From assembly GCA_963700925.1 (NCBI GenBank), contig OY969553.1, positions 4,092,001 to 4,156,000 on the forward strand: 64,000 nucleotides of DNA, in the 5' to 3' direction. Below the pieces are notes generated by a model. That model was not told the DNA's origin. It saw only the letters and a program-made list of their open reading frames with translations, and made no database searches. The stretch's first letter is position 1. The number at the start of each line of letters is the position of its first letter. This document shows, in pieces, positions 16,629 to 25,817 of the stretch. Source of the DNA: CAWJMD01 sp963700925. Lineage in GTDB: Bacteria > Actinomycetota > Actinomycetes > Actinomycetales > CAWJMD01. A program made the translations under genes and the position numbers.

Positions 16629-16706
16629 GTGCTCGATCCGGTGCTCGATGTGGTGCTCGATGTGGTGCTCAATACCGTGCTCAAATCGGGGGGTGTGCTC
16701 GACGCT
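16629..16706 (+). promoter_or_regulatory. Iteron array of 12-bp units between the operon and pucR
   Basis: Five head-to-tail 12-bp units beginning GTGCTC (16629, 16641, 16653, 16665, 16677; the second and third identical, GTGCTCGATGTG) and a sixth at 16695, 18 bp from the fifth. The array fills the space between the ribosome site of the DUF2877 gene and the -10 element of pucR. That is where a regulator controlling both directions would bind. PucR is the obvious candidate by position. Confidence 0.75.
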
Positions 16707-16717
16707 AGGTGCCCCGG

Positions 16718-16723
16718 TACCGT
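16718..16723 (+). promoter_or_regulatory. -10 element TACCGT, leaderless start of pucR
   Basis: TACCGT, 6 nt, then ATG at 16730. This decides the pucR start in favour of 16730 over the in-frame GTG at 16709, which would lie upstream of the -10 element. Confidence 0.65.
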
Positions 16724-16729
16724 CCCCAC

Positions 16730-18502
16730 ATGGGGAATGTTGCCAACGATCCGGGATCTCCGGCCCAGATCGTGCCGAGGCCCTCGGTCGCGGTGTCCGT
16801 CGACGGCGCTCTCGATGACACCGCGTTCGACGAGACCGGCGGCGTGCCGCTCGATCAGGTGCTGCGCGCGCCCGTCTTGGCAGGCTCGCAGGTGCTCGCC
16901 GGTGCGCGCGGCCTGAGCCGTCCGGTGACGCGGCTGAACGTGATGGAGGTGCCCGACATCCAGGCGTGGGTCCGTCCCGGCGAGCTGCTGCTGACCGCGG
17001 GGTACCCCGTCCGCGACGAGCCCGAGGCTCTCGGCGACCTGATCGAGGGACTGCACGACCGCGGCGTTACCGCCTTGGCGATCAAGCTCGGCCGCTACAT
17101 CGACGCCGTGCCGCAGGCGGTGCTCGAACGGGCTGACCGCCTGGGCTTTCCGGTCGTCTCGCTGCCCGCCCACGTCTCCTTCGACGACGTGCTGACCGAC
17201 GTGCTGGGCGACCTGGCCAACCGGCAGGCGAAGGCGCTGGCCCGGGCCGAGCGCGTGCACCGCCGGCTCGTCGACGTGGTGCTGACCGGCGGCGGCCTGG
17301 CCGCGGTCGCGGAAGCGCTGTCCGACGCGCTCGCCGCGGTGGTTCTGGTGACGACGCCTGATGGACGCGAGATCGCCTCCGCCGGACCGGTAGACCAGCA
17401 GCGGGTGGTGCACGCAGAGCCGTGCTTCGACGCGACCGGACGCCTGCGCACCGAGGACACTGACGCCGCCCTTGGCCTGCACGCCCTCGGCGCGGACCGG
17501 TCTGGCGCAGGCGGGGTCTCGCGGGCGGTGGCGACGGTGTCGGCTGGCGCCCTTGACCACGGGCGCATCTCCGCGTTCGCGGTCGGACGCGAGCTGACCA
17601 CCGACGACCTGCACGCTCTGCATCGCGCGGCGACCGTGTGCGCGCTCGTCGTGACCCGCGACCTCGCGGTGGCGGCGGTCGAGGACAAGTACCGCACCGA
17701 CTACCTGCGCGATCTCCTGCTCGGACGCGCGGGCGGCAGCGACGACGCCGTCGCTCACGCGCGCGCCTTCGGCTGGGACGTGAGCCGTCCGCTCGTCGTC
17801 GTCGTGCTCGAGCCCGACCCCGAACGCCTGCCGCCGGGAGCCGCCGAGGTCGACGCAGCACGGCGACCGGCCGTCGAGCGCCAGGCGGCTGCGCTGGCCG
17901 GAGCGCTGCGATCCCGCGACGGCCAGGCGGCAGTGGCGGGCCTGCGCACCGAGACCGTCGCTCTCGTGGGCGTGCCCGGCGACGGCGACGTTCGCCGGAT
18001 GGTGCGGGAGCTGGTGGCCACCGTCCGCGGCGAAGGGGGTGGCGGACGTCGCGCGTTCGGTGTGGGCGTCAGCCGAGTGTGCGAGGGCGTCGACAAGATC
18101 CCCTTCGGCTACGAACAGGCCCGTACCGCAGTCAAGGTCGGGCGGCAGGTGCACGGCTCGTCGGCGCTGACCCACTTCGACGAGCTCGGCGTGTACCGGC
18201 TCCTGAGCCTCGTGTCGGACGAGGAGGAGCTCAAGTCGTTCGCCACCGAGACGCTCGGCGAGCTGGCCGGCACCGCGCCCGAAGCTGAGGACCTGCGGCG
18301 GACCCTCGAGGTGCTGCTGGAGACCAACATCAACGTCGCGGAGACCGCCCGCCGCCTGCACTTCCACTACAACACGCTGCGCTACCGCATCGGCAAGCTC
18401 GAGCGCATGCTGGGGCCGTTCACGAGCGAGCCCACCCTTCGGCTCGACCTCTCGCTGGCTCTCAAGGTTGTCGCGATGCGTGGTTTGTCCAACAGGCCCT
18501 GA
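16730..18502 (+). CDS. pucR: PucR-family transcriptional regulator of purine catabolism
   Basis: 590 residues in the standard order. The N-terminal PucR ligand domain (LDQVLRAPVLAGSQVLAG, MEVPDIQAWVRPGELLLTAGY) covers about residues 35-160. A middle GGDEF-like CdaR region (GVGVSRVCEGVDKIPFGYEQA) lies around 440-465. The C-terminal helix-turn-helix NINVAETARRLHFHYNTLRY ends the protein. PucR proteins switch purine and ureide genes in response to pathway metabolites. Its location between the oxamate carbamoyltransferase operon and the purine permease/dehydrogenase genes, with an iteron array at its promoter, points to control of both sides and of itself. Confidence 0.92.
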   Translation: MGNVANDPGSPAQIVPRPSVAVSVDGALDDTAFDETGGVPLDQVLRAPVLAGSQVLAGARGLSRPVTRLNVMEVPDIQAWVRPGELLLTAGYPVRDEPEALGDLIEGLHDRGVTALAIKLGRYIDAVPQAVLERADRLGFPVVSLPAHVSFDDVLTDVLGDLANRQAKALARAERVHRRLVDVVLTGGGLAAVAEALSDALAAVVLVTTPDGREIASAGPVDQQRVVHAEPCFDATGRLRTEDTDAALGLHALGADRSGAGGVSRAVATVSAGALDHGRISAFAVGRELTTDDLHALHRAATVCALVVTRDLAVAAVEDKYRTDYLRDLLLGRAGGSDDAVAHARAFGWDVSRPLVVVVLEPDPERLPPGAAEVDAARRPAVERQAAALAGALRSRDGQAAVAGLRTETVALVGVPGDGDVRRMVRELVATVRGEGGGGRRAFGVGVSRVCEGVDKIPFGYEQARTAVKVGRQVHGSSALTHFDELGVYRLLSLVSDEEELKSFATETLGELAGTAPEAEDLRRTLEVLLETNINVAETARRLHFHYNTLRYRIGKLERMLGPFTSEPTLRLDLSLALKVVAMRGLSNRP

Positions 18503-18667
18503 CGCCTCTGGTGGCGAGAGCGAACAGTCGTTGCTGACTGGCGGCGCAGCGGGCTGGCAAGACTCGCCCAATCCGCTTGCCGGACAGGGAAGTAGCGTTC
18601 CGCCATCCTGACCACGTACTGACCAGGTACACGGTCACCAGTGGGTCCCTCAGTGAGAGGAACGGCC

Positions 18668-20131
18668 ATGGCCATCGGATGGAAGCTCCACGGCGACGGC
18701 AAGGCGCTCGCGCCGGGTGAGGTCGTTGCACCCGACGAACGACTCAGCTGGGGCAAGACCGTCGGACTCGGCGCCCAGCACGTGGTCGCGATGTTCGGCG
18801 CCACGTTCGTCTTCCCGCTGATCATGGGGCTGAACCCCCAGCTCGCGATCATGATGAGCGGCATCGCCACGATCGCGTTCCTGCTGATCGTGCAGGGCAA
18901 GGTGCCGAGCTATCTCGGCACGTCGGCGTCGTTCGTCGGCGGTGTGGCGGCGATCTACGCGCAGGAGGGCACGCCACCCCAGGTCACCGGCGCCATCCTG
19001 GTCGCCGGCGTGATCCTCGCGCTGGTCGGCGTGCTGATCCACTTCGCGGGGTCGCGGCTGATCTACACCGTGTTGCCGCCGGTCGTGACCGGTGCCGTCG
19101 TGATGCTGATCGGCTTCAACCTCGCGCCCGTCGTCGCGAACATCTACTGGCCGCAGGACCAGTGGATCGCGCTGATCGTGATGGTGGCCGTCGTGCTGAT
19201 GAGCGTCGGGCTCCGCGGCTTCATCGGACGGATCTCGATCTTCCTCGGCCTGGTGTTCGGCTATGCGCTGTCGTGGGTCTTCGACCGGGTGTTCGGCCAG
19301 ATCAACAGCCTCAACCCCGGAACCGGCGAGCTCACGGACCACTTCAGGGTCGACTGGGCTGGTGTGGAGGCGGCCAACTGGGTCGGCCTCCCACCTGCCA
19401 CTGATCTCGCGAACGGTGTCGTCGGCTATCACCTGCCCGAGTTCAAGTGGGTCTTCGTGCTGCTGGTGATCCCCGCGGTGATCGCGCTGGTCGCCGAGAA
19501 CACCGGCCACGTCAAGGCCGTCGCCGAGATGACAGGCGCAGACCTCGACCCGGTGATGGGACGGGCGATCGGCGCCGACGGTGTCGGCACCGTCATCGCG
19601 TCGGCCGTTGGCGGCTCGCCCACGACCACCTACGCAGAGAACATCGGCGTGATGGCGGCCACCAGGGTGTACTCGACCGCGGCGTACTTCGTCGCTGCGG
19701 CGGTCGCGATCCTGTTCGGCTTCTCGCCCAAGTTCGGTGCGGTCATCTCGGCCACCCCCGGCGGTGTGCTGGGCGGCATCACGGTGGTGCTCTACGGGAT
19801 GATCGGCCTTCTGGGAGCGAAGATCTGGAAGGAGAACCACGTCGACTTCGGCAACCCGGTCAACCTCGTTCCGGTCGCCGCGGGAATCATCATCGCCATC
19901 GGCAACACGTCGCTGGTCTTCACCGACACGTTCTCCCTCGCCGGTATCGCCTTCGGCACCATCGTCACCGTCGGCCTCTACCACCTGGCGAGGGCGGTCG
20001 CGCCGCCACACCTGAAGGAGGTTGCCGACTCACCGAACCTGGTGCTCGGCGAACCCGGGATGTACGAGCAGGAGGACACCGACGGCACCAGAGGCCCCAG
20101 GGTCACCAAGCGGGTCGACCGGCCGGAGTGA
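18668..20131 (+). CDS. NCS2 family nucleobase permease (uracil-xanthine type)
   Basis: 487 residues, about 12-14 membrane segments. Proton-coupled uptake of xanthine, uric acid or uracil is the family role. Family landmarks are GLGAQHVVAMFGATFVFP near the N-terminus and GTSASFVGG. The substrate-contacting region VIALVAENTGHVKAV carries the Glu of NCS2 carriers, and VIASAVGGSPTTTYAENIGV is the NCS2 signature. ATG 18668 has a GAGAGGA ribosome site. Next to pucR and a molybdenum hydroxylase, a purine substrate is more likely than uracil. Confidence 0.92.
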   Translation: MAIGWKLHGDGKALAPGEVVAPDERLSWGKTVGLGAQHVVAMFGATFVFPLIMGLNPQLAIMMSGIATIAFLLIVQGKVPSYLGTSASFVGGVAAIYAQEGTPPQVTGAILVAGVILALVGVLIHFAGSRLIYTVLPPVVTGAVVMLIGFNLAPVVANIYWPQDQWIALIVMVAVVLMSVGLRGFIGRISIFLGLVFGYALSWVFDRVFGQINSLNPGTGELTDHFRVDWAGVEAANWVGLPPATDLANGVVGYHLPEFKWVFVLLVIPAVIALVAENTGHVKAVAEMTGADLDPVMGRAIGADGVGTVIASAVGGSPTTTYAENIGVMAATRVYSTAAYFVAAAVAILFGFSPKFGAVISATPGGVLGGITVVLYGMIGLLGAKIWKENHVDFGNPVNLVPVAAGIIIAIGNTSLVFTDTFSLAGIAFGTIVTVGLYHLARAVAPPHLKEVADSPNLVLGEPGMYEQEDTDGTRGPRVTKRVDRPE

Positions 20132-20254
20132 GCTCAGGCGGTTCACGTTCCCCTGTTCACCCGTGCTCTTTCCGACGTCTCGGGGCGTCTCGGTGTTCAC
20201 TGGGGTGGTCCGGTCCCGAATCCCGCGACGCACGAAGGCAGGCACGATCGGTCC

Positions 20255-21148
20255 ATGAAGCCGTCCCCGCTGCGGTTCCACCGCCCTGCGAGCCTCGACG
20301 ATGCCCTGTCGCTGCTCGGCGAGCTGGGGTCTGACGCCAAGGTGCTCGCGGGGGGTCAGAGCCTTGTGCCGATGCTGTCGATGCGTCTTGCGGCTCCGGC
20401 CCACATCGTCGACATCGGCGCGATCCCGGGGCTCGACGGCGTCAGGGCCGGACCCGACGAGGTCTCCTTCGGCGCGCTGGTGACGCACACCGCGCTGCTC
20501 GCCCATGAGGGCGCCGCCCGTCACCAGCCCCTGCTGCGACGGGGGCTTCGTCTCGTCGCCCACGCCACGATCCGCAACCGCGGCACCACGCTGGGCTCGA
20601 TCGTGCATGCCGACCCGTCCGCCGAAATGCCTGCGGTTCTCGCGCTCCTCGGAGGCGCTGTCGTGGTGCGATCGGCGGCCGGCGGGGAACGTCGGATCGA
20701 GGCGCCCGACCTGTTCCTGGGGCCGCTGGAGTCGTCGCTCGACCCGACCGAAATCGCGCTCACAGCGGTCGTTCCGGCGCGTCGCGACGGTGTCGGCACG
20801 GCGGTCGAGGAACTGGCCCGTCGCCACGGTGACTACGCGATGGCCGGTGTCGCGGCGCAGGTCGTGGTGTCCGACGGCGTGGTGACCGCGGCACGGGCGA
20901 CCTACTTCTCAGCCGGCGAGCTGGGTGGCGTGGTCGAGCTGGGTACGGCGTCCGGCATCGCGGTTGACGGTGTGCCAGGGCGCTGGGATCCCGTTGCCGC
21001 ACAGGCCAGGGAGCTCGTCGCCACCGACGACGACGTGCACGCCGGCGCCGCCTACCGGTCACACCTGGTCGGCGTGCTGACGGCCCGGGCGGTCGAGCGC
21101 GCGGCCCACGACGCGACAGCCCAGTCATCCGGGGAGCACGCAGCATGA
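20255..21148 (+). CDS. Molybdenum hydroxylase FAD-binding subunit (CoxM/XdhB type)
   Basis: 297 residues, medium subunit of a xanthine dehydrogenase-family complex, passing electrons from the iron-sulfur clusters to FAD. FAD-binding motifs AGGQSLVPMLSMR (about residue 34) and TIRNRGTTLGSIVHADPSAE (about 107-126) are intact. The stop overlaps the next ATG by 4 bp. The hexamer 6 nt upstream of ATG 20255 (CACGAT) keeps the A2/T6 pattern of a leaderless promoter, though weakly. Substrate is most likely a purine given the pucR/NCS2 neighbours. Confidence 0.92.
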   Translation: MKPSPLRFHRPASLDDALSLLGELGSDAKVLAGGQSLVPMLSMRLAAPAHIVDIGAIPGLDGVRAGPDEVSFGALVTHTALLAHEGAARHQPLLRRGLRLVAHATIRNRGTTLGSIVHADPSAEMPAVLALLGGAVVVRSAAGGERRIEAPDLFLGPLESSLDPTEIALTAVVPARRDGVGTAVEELARRHGDYAMAGVAAQVVVSDGVVTAARATYFSAGELGGVVELGTASGIAVDGVPGRWDPVAAQARELVATDDDVHAGAAYRSHLVGVLTARAVERAAHDATAQSSGEHAA

Positions 21149-21729
21149 GCCCGCCCCCCAATCAGTCAGACCCACGCCCCGTCCACGCCGGTGCTGGATC
21201 TGACACATCGATGAGCGTGGACGTGCGCATCAAGGTGAACGGGGTGTGGCAGGAGGTCACCGTCCCAGGCCGAAGGCTCTTGTCGGACGTGTTGCGCCAC
21301 GACCTGCGGCTGACCGGAACGCACGTCGGCTGCGAGCACGGCGTGTGCGGGGCGTGCACGATTCTCTTGGACGGACGACCGACGCGCTCGTGCCTGATGC
21401 TCGCCGGGTCGGCCGACGGCCACGAGGTCATCACGGTCGAAGGGCTCAGTCCGGCGGACGGCGGCCTGCACCCGGTTCAACAGGCTTTCGTCGACTGCCA
21501 CGGGCTCCAGTGCGGTTTCTGCACACCAGGTTTCGTCACGACCATCGCCGCCTACCTTCGCGAGAACCCCGACCCGACACCGGAGGAGGCCACCGAGGCG
21601 ATCGGCGGCAACCTGTGCCGCTGCACCGGGTACCAGAACATCAAGGCTGCGGTGCTCCGTGCCGCCGAGCTGCAACGTGAGGCCGCGGGAGCGGTGGACT
21701 CGGGCGCTCAGGACGGCGAGAGCCCGTGA
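21145..21729 (+). CDS. Molybdenum hydroxylase iron-sulfur subunit (CoxS/XdhC type)
   Basis: 194 residues with both [2Fe-2S] sites: plant-ferredoxin-type CEHGVCGACTILLDG plus SCLML in the N-terminal half, and the C-terminal LQCGFCTPGF with NLCRCTGYQNI. An N-terminal extension of about 25 residues precedes the usual start VDVRIKVNG, so MSVDVRIKV is an alternative start. Shares ATGA and GTGA overlaps with the genes on each side, so all three subunits are translated in a fixed ratio. Electron relay between the molybdenum centre and FAD. Confidence 0.94.
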   Translation: MSPPPNQSDPRPVHAGAGSDTSMSVDVRIKVNGVWQEVTVPGRRLLSDVLRHDLRLTGTHVGCEHGVCGACTILLDGRPTRSCLMLAGSADGHEVITVEGLSPADGGLHPVQQAFVDCHGLQCGFCTPGFVTTIAAYLRENPDPTPEEATEAIGGNLCRCTGYQNIKAAVLRAAELQREAAGAVDSGAQDGESP

Positions 21730-24182
21730 CCACCAAGATGTTCGGTGCGCCGATCCGCCGCGTCGAGGACCCCCGGCTGCTGCGTGGTGAGGGCCGCTAC
21801 CTCGACGACCTCGGCCACGACGCGCTCGTGGCGGCGTTCGTCCGCAGCCCACACGCGCACGCGCGCATCGTCGACATCGACGTAGCCGGCGCCCTCGACG
21901 TCGACGGAGTCGTTGCGGTCTACACCTACGACGACCTGGCTGACGACCCGAATCCCGCTGTCGCGCAGCCGCTTCCGCTCCTCATTCCGCACCCGGCACT
22001 GACCGCCCCACGCACGGGGTACGCGCTGGCGCGCCACGAGGTCAACCACGTGGGCGAGGCGATCGCCATGGTGGTGGCGCGTGACCGCTACCTCGCGGAG
22101 GACGCGTGCGACCGGATCAAGGTCGAGTACGAGTTCCTCCCGGTGGTCGTCGGCGTCGAGGCAGCGCGCGCGGCCGAGCATGCCGTGCACGACGACGTGC
22201 CCGACAACGTGGCGGCGCACCTGGTGCAGGAGGTCGGCGACGTCGAGGCCGCTCTTGCGTCCGCCCCGCACACTCTGACCCTCGACCTTTCGATCGAGCG
22301 GTCGGCCTCGATGCCGATGGAGGGCAAGGGCGTCTACGCCATCTGGAACTCCGACGAGGCCTCGATCCGGGTTTACACCTCGACGCAGGCGGCGACCTCG
22401 GTGCGGATGGCGGTCGCCGCCAAGCTGGGCATGCCGCAGAACAAGGTCGAGTGCATCGCCCCCGACGTGGGTGGCGGCTTCGGGGTCAAGATCGTGCACC
22501 CCTGGCCCGAGGAGGTGCTGGTGCCATGGGCCGCCCGCCAGCTGGCGAAGGCGGGTATCGCGCGAGAGGTGAAGTGGACGGAGGACCGTCGCGAGCACTT
22601 CACGTCCAGCGCCCATGAGCGCGGCCAGCTGCAGAAGGTGACGGTCGGCTTCGACGACGACGGACGCCTGCTCGCCTTCGACTTCACCTTCTGGCACGAC
22701 AACGGCGCGTACACGCCCTACGGCATCATCGTGCCGATCGTCACGTCGACTCAGGTGCTGGGGCCCTACAAGCCGGGTGCCTACCGCTGTAACGCGTTCT
22801 CGCTGTACACGAACACCGTGATCGTCACTCCCTACCGCGGCGCGGGCCGTCCGCAGGGAGTGTTCGCGATGGAGCGCGCGATGGACGCGATCGCCCAGGC
22901 TCTCGGCAAGGACCGTACGGAGGTGCGCGAGGTCAACTTCATCACGCCCGAGGAGATGCCGTACGACCACCAGCTGACGTTCCAGGACGGCCGGCCGCTG
23001 ATCTACGACTCCGGCGACTACGCAGGGGGAATGGCGAAGATCAAGAAGCTCGTTGGCTGGGACGAGTTCGCCGCCTACCGCGACGCCGCGCGTGCCGAGG
23101 GGAGGCAGGTCGGGATCGGCCTCGCGGCGTACGTGGAGGGCACCGGCCCCGGGCCTTACGAGGGCGCTCACGTCGTCGTGGAGACGTCCGGGCAGGTCAA
23201 GGTCGCCACCGGACTGACCACGCAGGGCCAGGGACACCAGACGTCCTTCGCCCAGATCGTCGCCGACCAGCTCGGCGTCGGCGTCGGCGACGTGGAGGTG
23301 GTGACGGGTGATACACGCCGGTTCCGTTACGCCGTAGGCACTTTCGCCTCGCGTGCAGCGGTGATGAGCGGGTCGGCAATGCACGTGGCGGCCGGCAAGG
23401 TGCGCGACAAGGCGCTCCGGATCGCCGCCGAGGCCCTCGAGGTCGACGTCAGCGACCTCGAGCTGGTCGACGGTTTCGCCAGGGTGAAGGGCACGCCGCC
23501 CGGCACCACCGGGGCCGAGCTTCCGCTGACGACGATCGCAGTGCTGTCGAACCCGCTGCGGTACGCCTTCGACGAGGCGTCCAAGGCGGCGACGCAGTTC
23601 AGTGTTGGCGACATCTCGAAACCGCCTGTCGCTGATGGGGAGGAGCCTGGGCTCGAGGCCACAGGGTACTACTCGCCCGAGCGGTCGACGTTCGCCTCGG
23701 GCGTTCATGCCGCCGTGGTGGAGACCGACCCCGACACCGCCGAGGTGAAGATCCTTCGGTACTGCGTCGTGCACGACTGCGGCACCCTGATCAACCCGAT
23801 GATCGTCGAGGGCCAGATCCACGGCGGCGTCGCGCAGGGCGTCGGGGGAGCGCTGTACGAGCGGATCATCTACGACGAGCACGGGCAGATTCTCAACGCG
23901 TCGTACATGGACTTCCTGATGCCGTACGTGTCCGAAGTGCCGGAGCGAATCGAGATCGACCATCTCGAGACGGCGTCGCCCCTGAACCCGCTGGGGATCA
24001 AGGGCGCCGGCGAGGCCGGGGTGATCCCGTCCGCCGCGCTGTTCGCGTCCGCCATCGAGGACGCCGAGGGCTTCCCGATCCGCGCCATGCCGATCTCGCC
24101 CAGCGAGCTGTTCGACCTGCGGCGGGAGCACGCTGCCTCCGCCGAGCAGTCCACCCAGCCGTCAACGCAGGAGGACCGATGA
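21726..24182 (+). CDS. Molybdenum hydroxylase catalytic subunit (xanthine dehydrogenase family)
   Basis: 818 residues, the molybdopterin-binding large subunit. Visible motifs: RRVEDPRLLRGEGRYLDD at the N-terminus, VGGGFGVKIVHPWPEE, PYRGAGRPQGVFAMERAMD and GQGHQTSFAQI. Near the C-terminus, GIKGAGEAGVIPSAA carries the catalytic glutamate. The active-site loop reads PYRGAGRP instead of the AYRCSFR of form I carbon monoxide dehydrogenase, so CO oxidation is not expected. The genes around it suggest hydroxylation of a purine. GTG start overlaps the previous stop. Confidence 0.93.
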   Translation: MTTKMFGAPIRRVEDPRLLRGEGRYLDDLGHDALVAAFVRSPHAHARIVDIDVAGALDVDGVVAVYTYDDLADDPNPAVAQPLPLLIPHPALTAPRTGYALARHEVNHVGEAIAMVVARDRYLAEDACDRIKVEYEFLPVVVGVEAARAAEHAVHDDVPDNVAAHLVQEVGDVEAALASAPHTLTLDLSIERSASMPMEGKGVYAIWNSDEASIRVYTSTQAATSVRMAVAAKLGMPQNKVECIAPDVGGGFGVKIVHPWPEEVLVPWAARQLAKAGIAREVKWTEDRREHFTSSAHERGQLQKVTVGFDDDGRLLAFDFTFWHDNGAYTPYGIIVPIVTSTQVLGPYKPGAYRCNAFSLYTNTVIVTPYRGAGRPQGVFAMERAMDAIAQALGKDRTEVREVNFITPEEMPYDHQLTFQDGRPLIYDSGDYAGGMAKIKKLVGWDEFAAYRDAARAEGRQVGIGLAAYVEGTGPGPYEGAHVVVETSGQVKVATGLTTQGQGHQTSFAQIVADQLGVGVGDVEVVTGDTRRFRYAVGTFASRAAVMSGSAMHVAAGKVRDKALRIAAEALEVDVSDLELVDGFARVKGTPPGTTGAELPLTTIAVLSNPLRYAFDEASKAATQFSVGDISKPPVADGEEPGLEATGYYSPERSTFASGVHAAVVETDPDTAEVKILRYCVVHDCGTLINPMIVEGQIHGGVAQGVGGALYERIIYDEHGQILNASYMDFLMPYVSEVPERIEIDHLETASPLNPLGIKGAGEAGVIPSAALFASAIEDAEGFPIRAMPISPSELFDLRREHAASAEQSTQPSTQEDR

Positions 24183-24835
24183 AGATCAGCGGCACCGCCG
24201 ACCTGGCTGCACCGCCCGACAAGGTGTTCTCGGCCCTCAACGACCCCGCGGTCCTGGCCGCCACCATCCCGGGCGTGCAGTCGCTCGACCAGGTCGGGCC
24301 TGACCTGTACACGATGACGGTCACCGCCGGCGTGGCGTCGATCAAGGGCTCCTACGACGGCCAGGTGCGACTGTCCGACCAACAGCCGCCGGAGTCGTTC
24401 ACGTTGCGCGCCAGCGGCTCTGGCGCCCCAGGCACGGTGGACGCCACGGTGCGCGTGAGCCTCGCAGCAGCAGGCACGGGCACGAGGCTGGCCTACGACG
24501 CCGACGCGATCGTCGGCGGCATGATCGGCGGCGTCGGGCAGCGGATGCTCACCGGTGTGTCACGCAAGATGGCCGGGCAGTTCTTCGGCGCGGTCGACCA
24601 GGTCATCGCCCACGGTGTGCCCGTGCCGGCGGTGGCAGGGGAGCTCGCGGCCCAACCCGTGGGAGCGACTGCAGCAGGGGTGCCGTTGCAGCGTCGCGCC
24701 GGTGACCTCGTCCGCGCGGACGACGACCTCCGCGTACCGTTCTGGGTGGTGCTCGCCGGTGTCGGAGCCGGTGCGTTCTGGGCGTTGGCCGGCGTTGCCG
24801 TCGGCTACGCGATCTCGCGGCGGAGGAGGGACTGA
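24179..24835 (+). CDS. CoxG-family SRPBCC protein with C-terminal membrane anchor
   Basis: 218 residues. Residues 1-145 are the CoxG/SRPBCC domain (MKISGTADLAAPPDKVFSAL, IPGVQSLDQVG, GMIGGVGQRMLTGVSRKMA). A linker and one membrane helix (VPFWVVLAGVGAGAFWALAGV) with a basic cytoplasmic tail follow. CoxG recruits CO dehydrogenase to the membrane in Oligotropha and is widespread beside other members of this enzyme family. It probably docks this hydroxylase to the respiratory chain, where the type II NADH dehydrogenase and quinone pool lie. Overlaps the catalytic gene by ATGA. Confidence 0.9.
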   Translation: MKISGTADLAAPPDKVFSALNDPAVLAATIPGVQSLDQVGPDLYTMTVTAGVASIKGSYDGQVRLSDQQPPESFTLRASGSGAPGTVDATVRVSLAAAGTGTRLAYDADAIVGGMIGGVGQRMLTGVSRKMAGQFFGAVDQVIAHGVPVPAVAGELAAQPVGATAAGVPLQRRAGDLVRADDDLRVPFWVVLAGVGAGAFWALAGVAVGYAISRRRRD

Positions 24836-25746
24836 TGCGTGCTTTCACGGCGGCTGCCCTGCAGCTGGCTCCGATCCCGGAGCCCCTGTCGCGCAGCACG
24901 ATCGAGGCGAACTGTGCGAAGGCGGCCGACTGGGTGCAGCGCTGCGTCGACGAGTCCGGAGCCGAGTTGGTGGTGCTGCCGGAGACCGCCTCGACGGGGT
25001 TCACGCCGGGCTGCTCGCCGGAGGACCTGTGGGATCTGCTCAGTGAGGTGCCGGGGCCCGTGACCGAGCCGCTGCAGGAGGCTGCCCGAGCCTCGGGGGC
25101 GCACTTGGTGTGGGGCACGTACGAGCGAGGTCCCGAGCGCGGTGTCGTCTACAACGCGAGCGTGCTGATCACGCCCGACGGTGAGGTCGCCGCGACCTAC
25201 CGAAAGACCCACCCGTTCTGCACCGAGATCATCACGCGCGGTGGCTGGGTCACGCCGGGCGACGAGGTGGCAGTCGTCGAGACCGATCTCGGACGGATCG
25301 GGATGGCGATCTGCTTCGACGGCGACTTCCCCGAGCTGTGGCGCATCCAGGCGGTGCAGGGAGCCGAGATCATCGCGCGCCCGTCCGCGCTGCTGCGCTC
25401 GGCCGACATCGCCGAGATGACCAGCCGCGCAAGGGCTTACGACAACCACATCTACGTCATCGCGGCCAACGCCACCGGCATCGACCCCGGCGGCGTGTAC
25501 TTCTTCGGCAACTCGCACATCGTCGACCCCACCTCGCAGACCATCGCGCGCGCGGCGAGCCACGAGTGCTGGGTCACCGCACGGCTCGACCCGGCCGAGG
25601 CGATGGCCTCGATGACGCCCGGCTCGTCCATCCAGCAGGGCTTCGACCACCTCGCCGACCGCAACCTCGACCTGATCCGCCGCTACGCCGACGACCTGGC
25701 GGCACCCGCCAAGACGTCGTTCCCCTTCTCCCGCGCGGGGGAGTGA
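24835..25746 (+). CDS. Nitrilase-superfamily amidohydrolase
   Basis: 303 residues with the complete Glu-Lys-Cys triad: Glu in VVLPETAS, Lys in TYRKTHPF and Cys in GMAICFDGDFPE. The superfamily cleaves C-N bonds in amides, carbamoyl compounds and nitriles. TGATG overlap with the coxG gene puts it in the hydroxylase operon, so a ureide or carbamoyl intermediate of purine breakdown is a reasonable substrate class (beta-ureidopropionase-like), though the sequence does not settle it. Confidence 0.9.
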   Translation: MRAFTAAALQLAPIPEPLSRSTIEANCAKAADWVQRCVDESGAELVVLPETASTGFTPGCSPEDLWDLLSEVPGPVTEPLQEAARASGAHLVWGTYERGPERGVVYNASVLITPDGEVAATYRKTHPFCTEIITRGGWVTPGDEVAVVETDLGRIGMAICFDGDFPELWRIQAVQGAEIIARPSALLRSADIAEMTSRARAYDNHIYVIAANATGIDPGGVYFFGNSHIVDPTSQTIARAASHECWVTARLDPAEAMASMTPGSSIQQGFDHLADRNLDLIRRYADDLAAPAKTSFPFSRAGE

Positions 25747-25817
25747 GCTCGGCAGGACGTATCGCGGTGACTCCGTCCGCGCTATGAATGGCAGCGTGAC
25801 CCTGACCGGAGACGCTG

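Noticed and set aside
16709..16729. Earlier pucR start at GTG 16709
   Set aside because: It lies upstream of the -10 element that places the transcript start at ATG 16730, and it has no ribosome site.
21726..24182. Form I carbon monoxide dehydrogenase large subunit
   Set aside because: The active-site loop reads PYRGAGRP rather than AYRCSFR, and the neighbours are purine genes.
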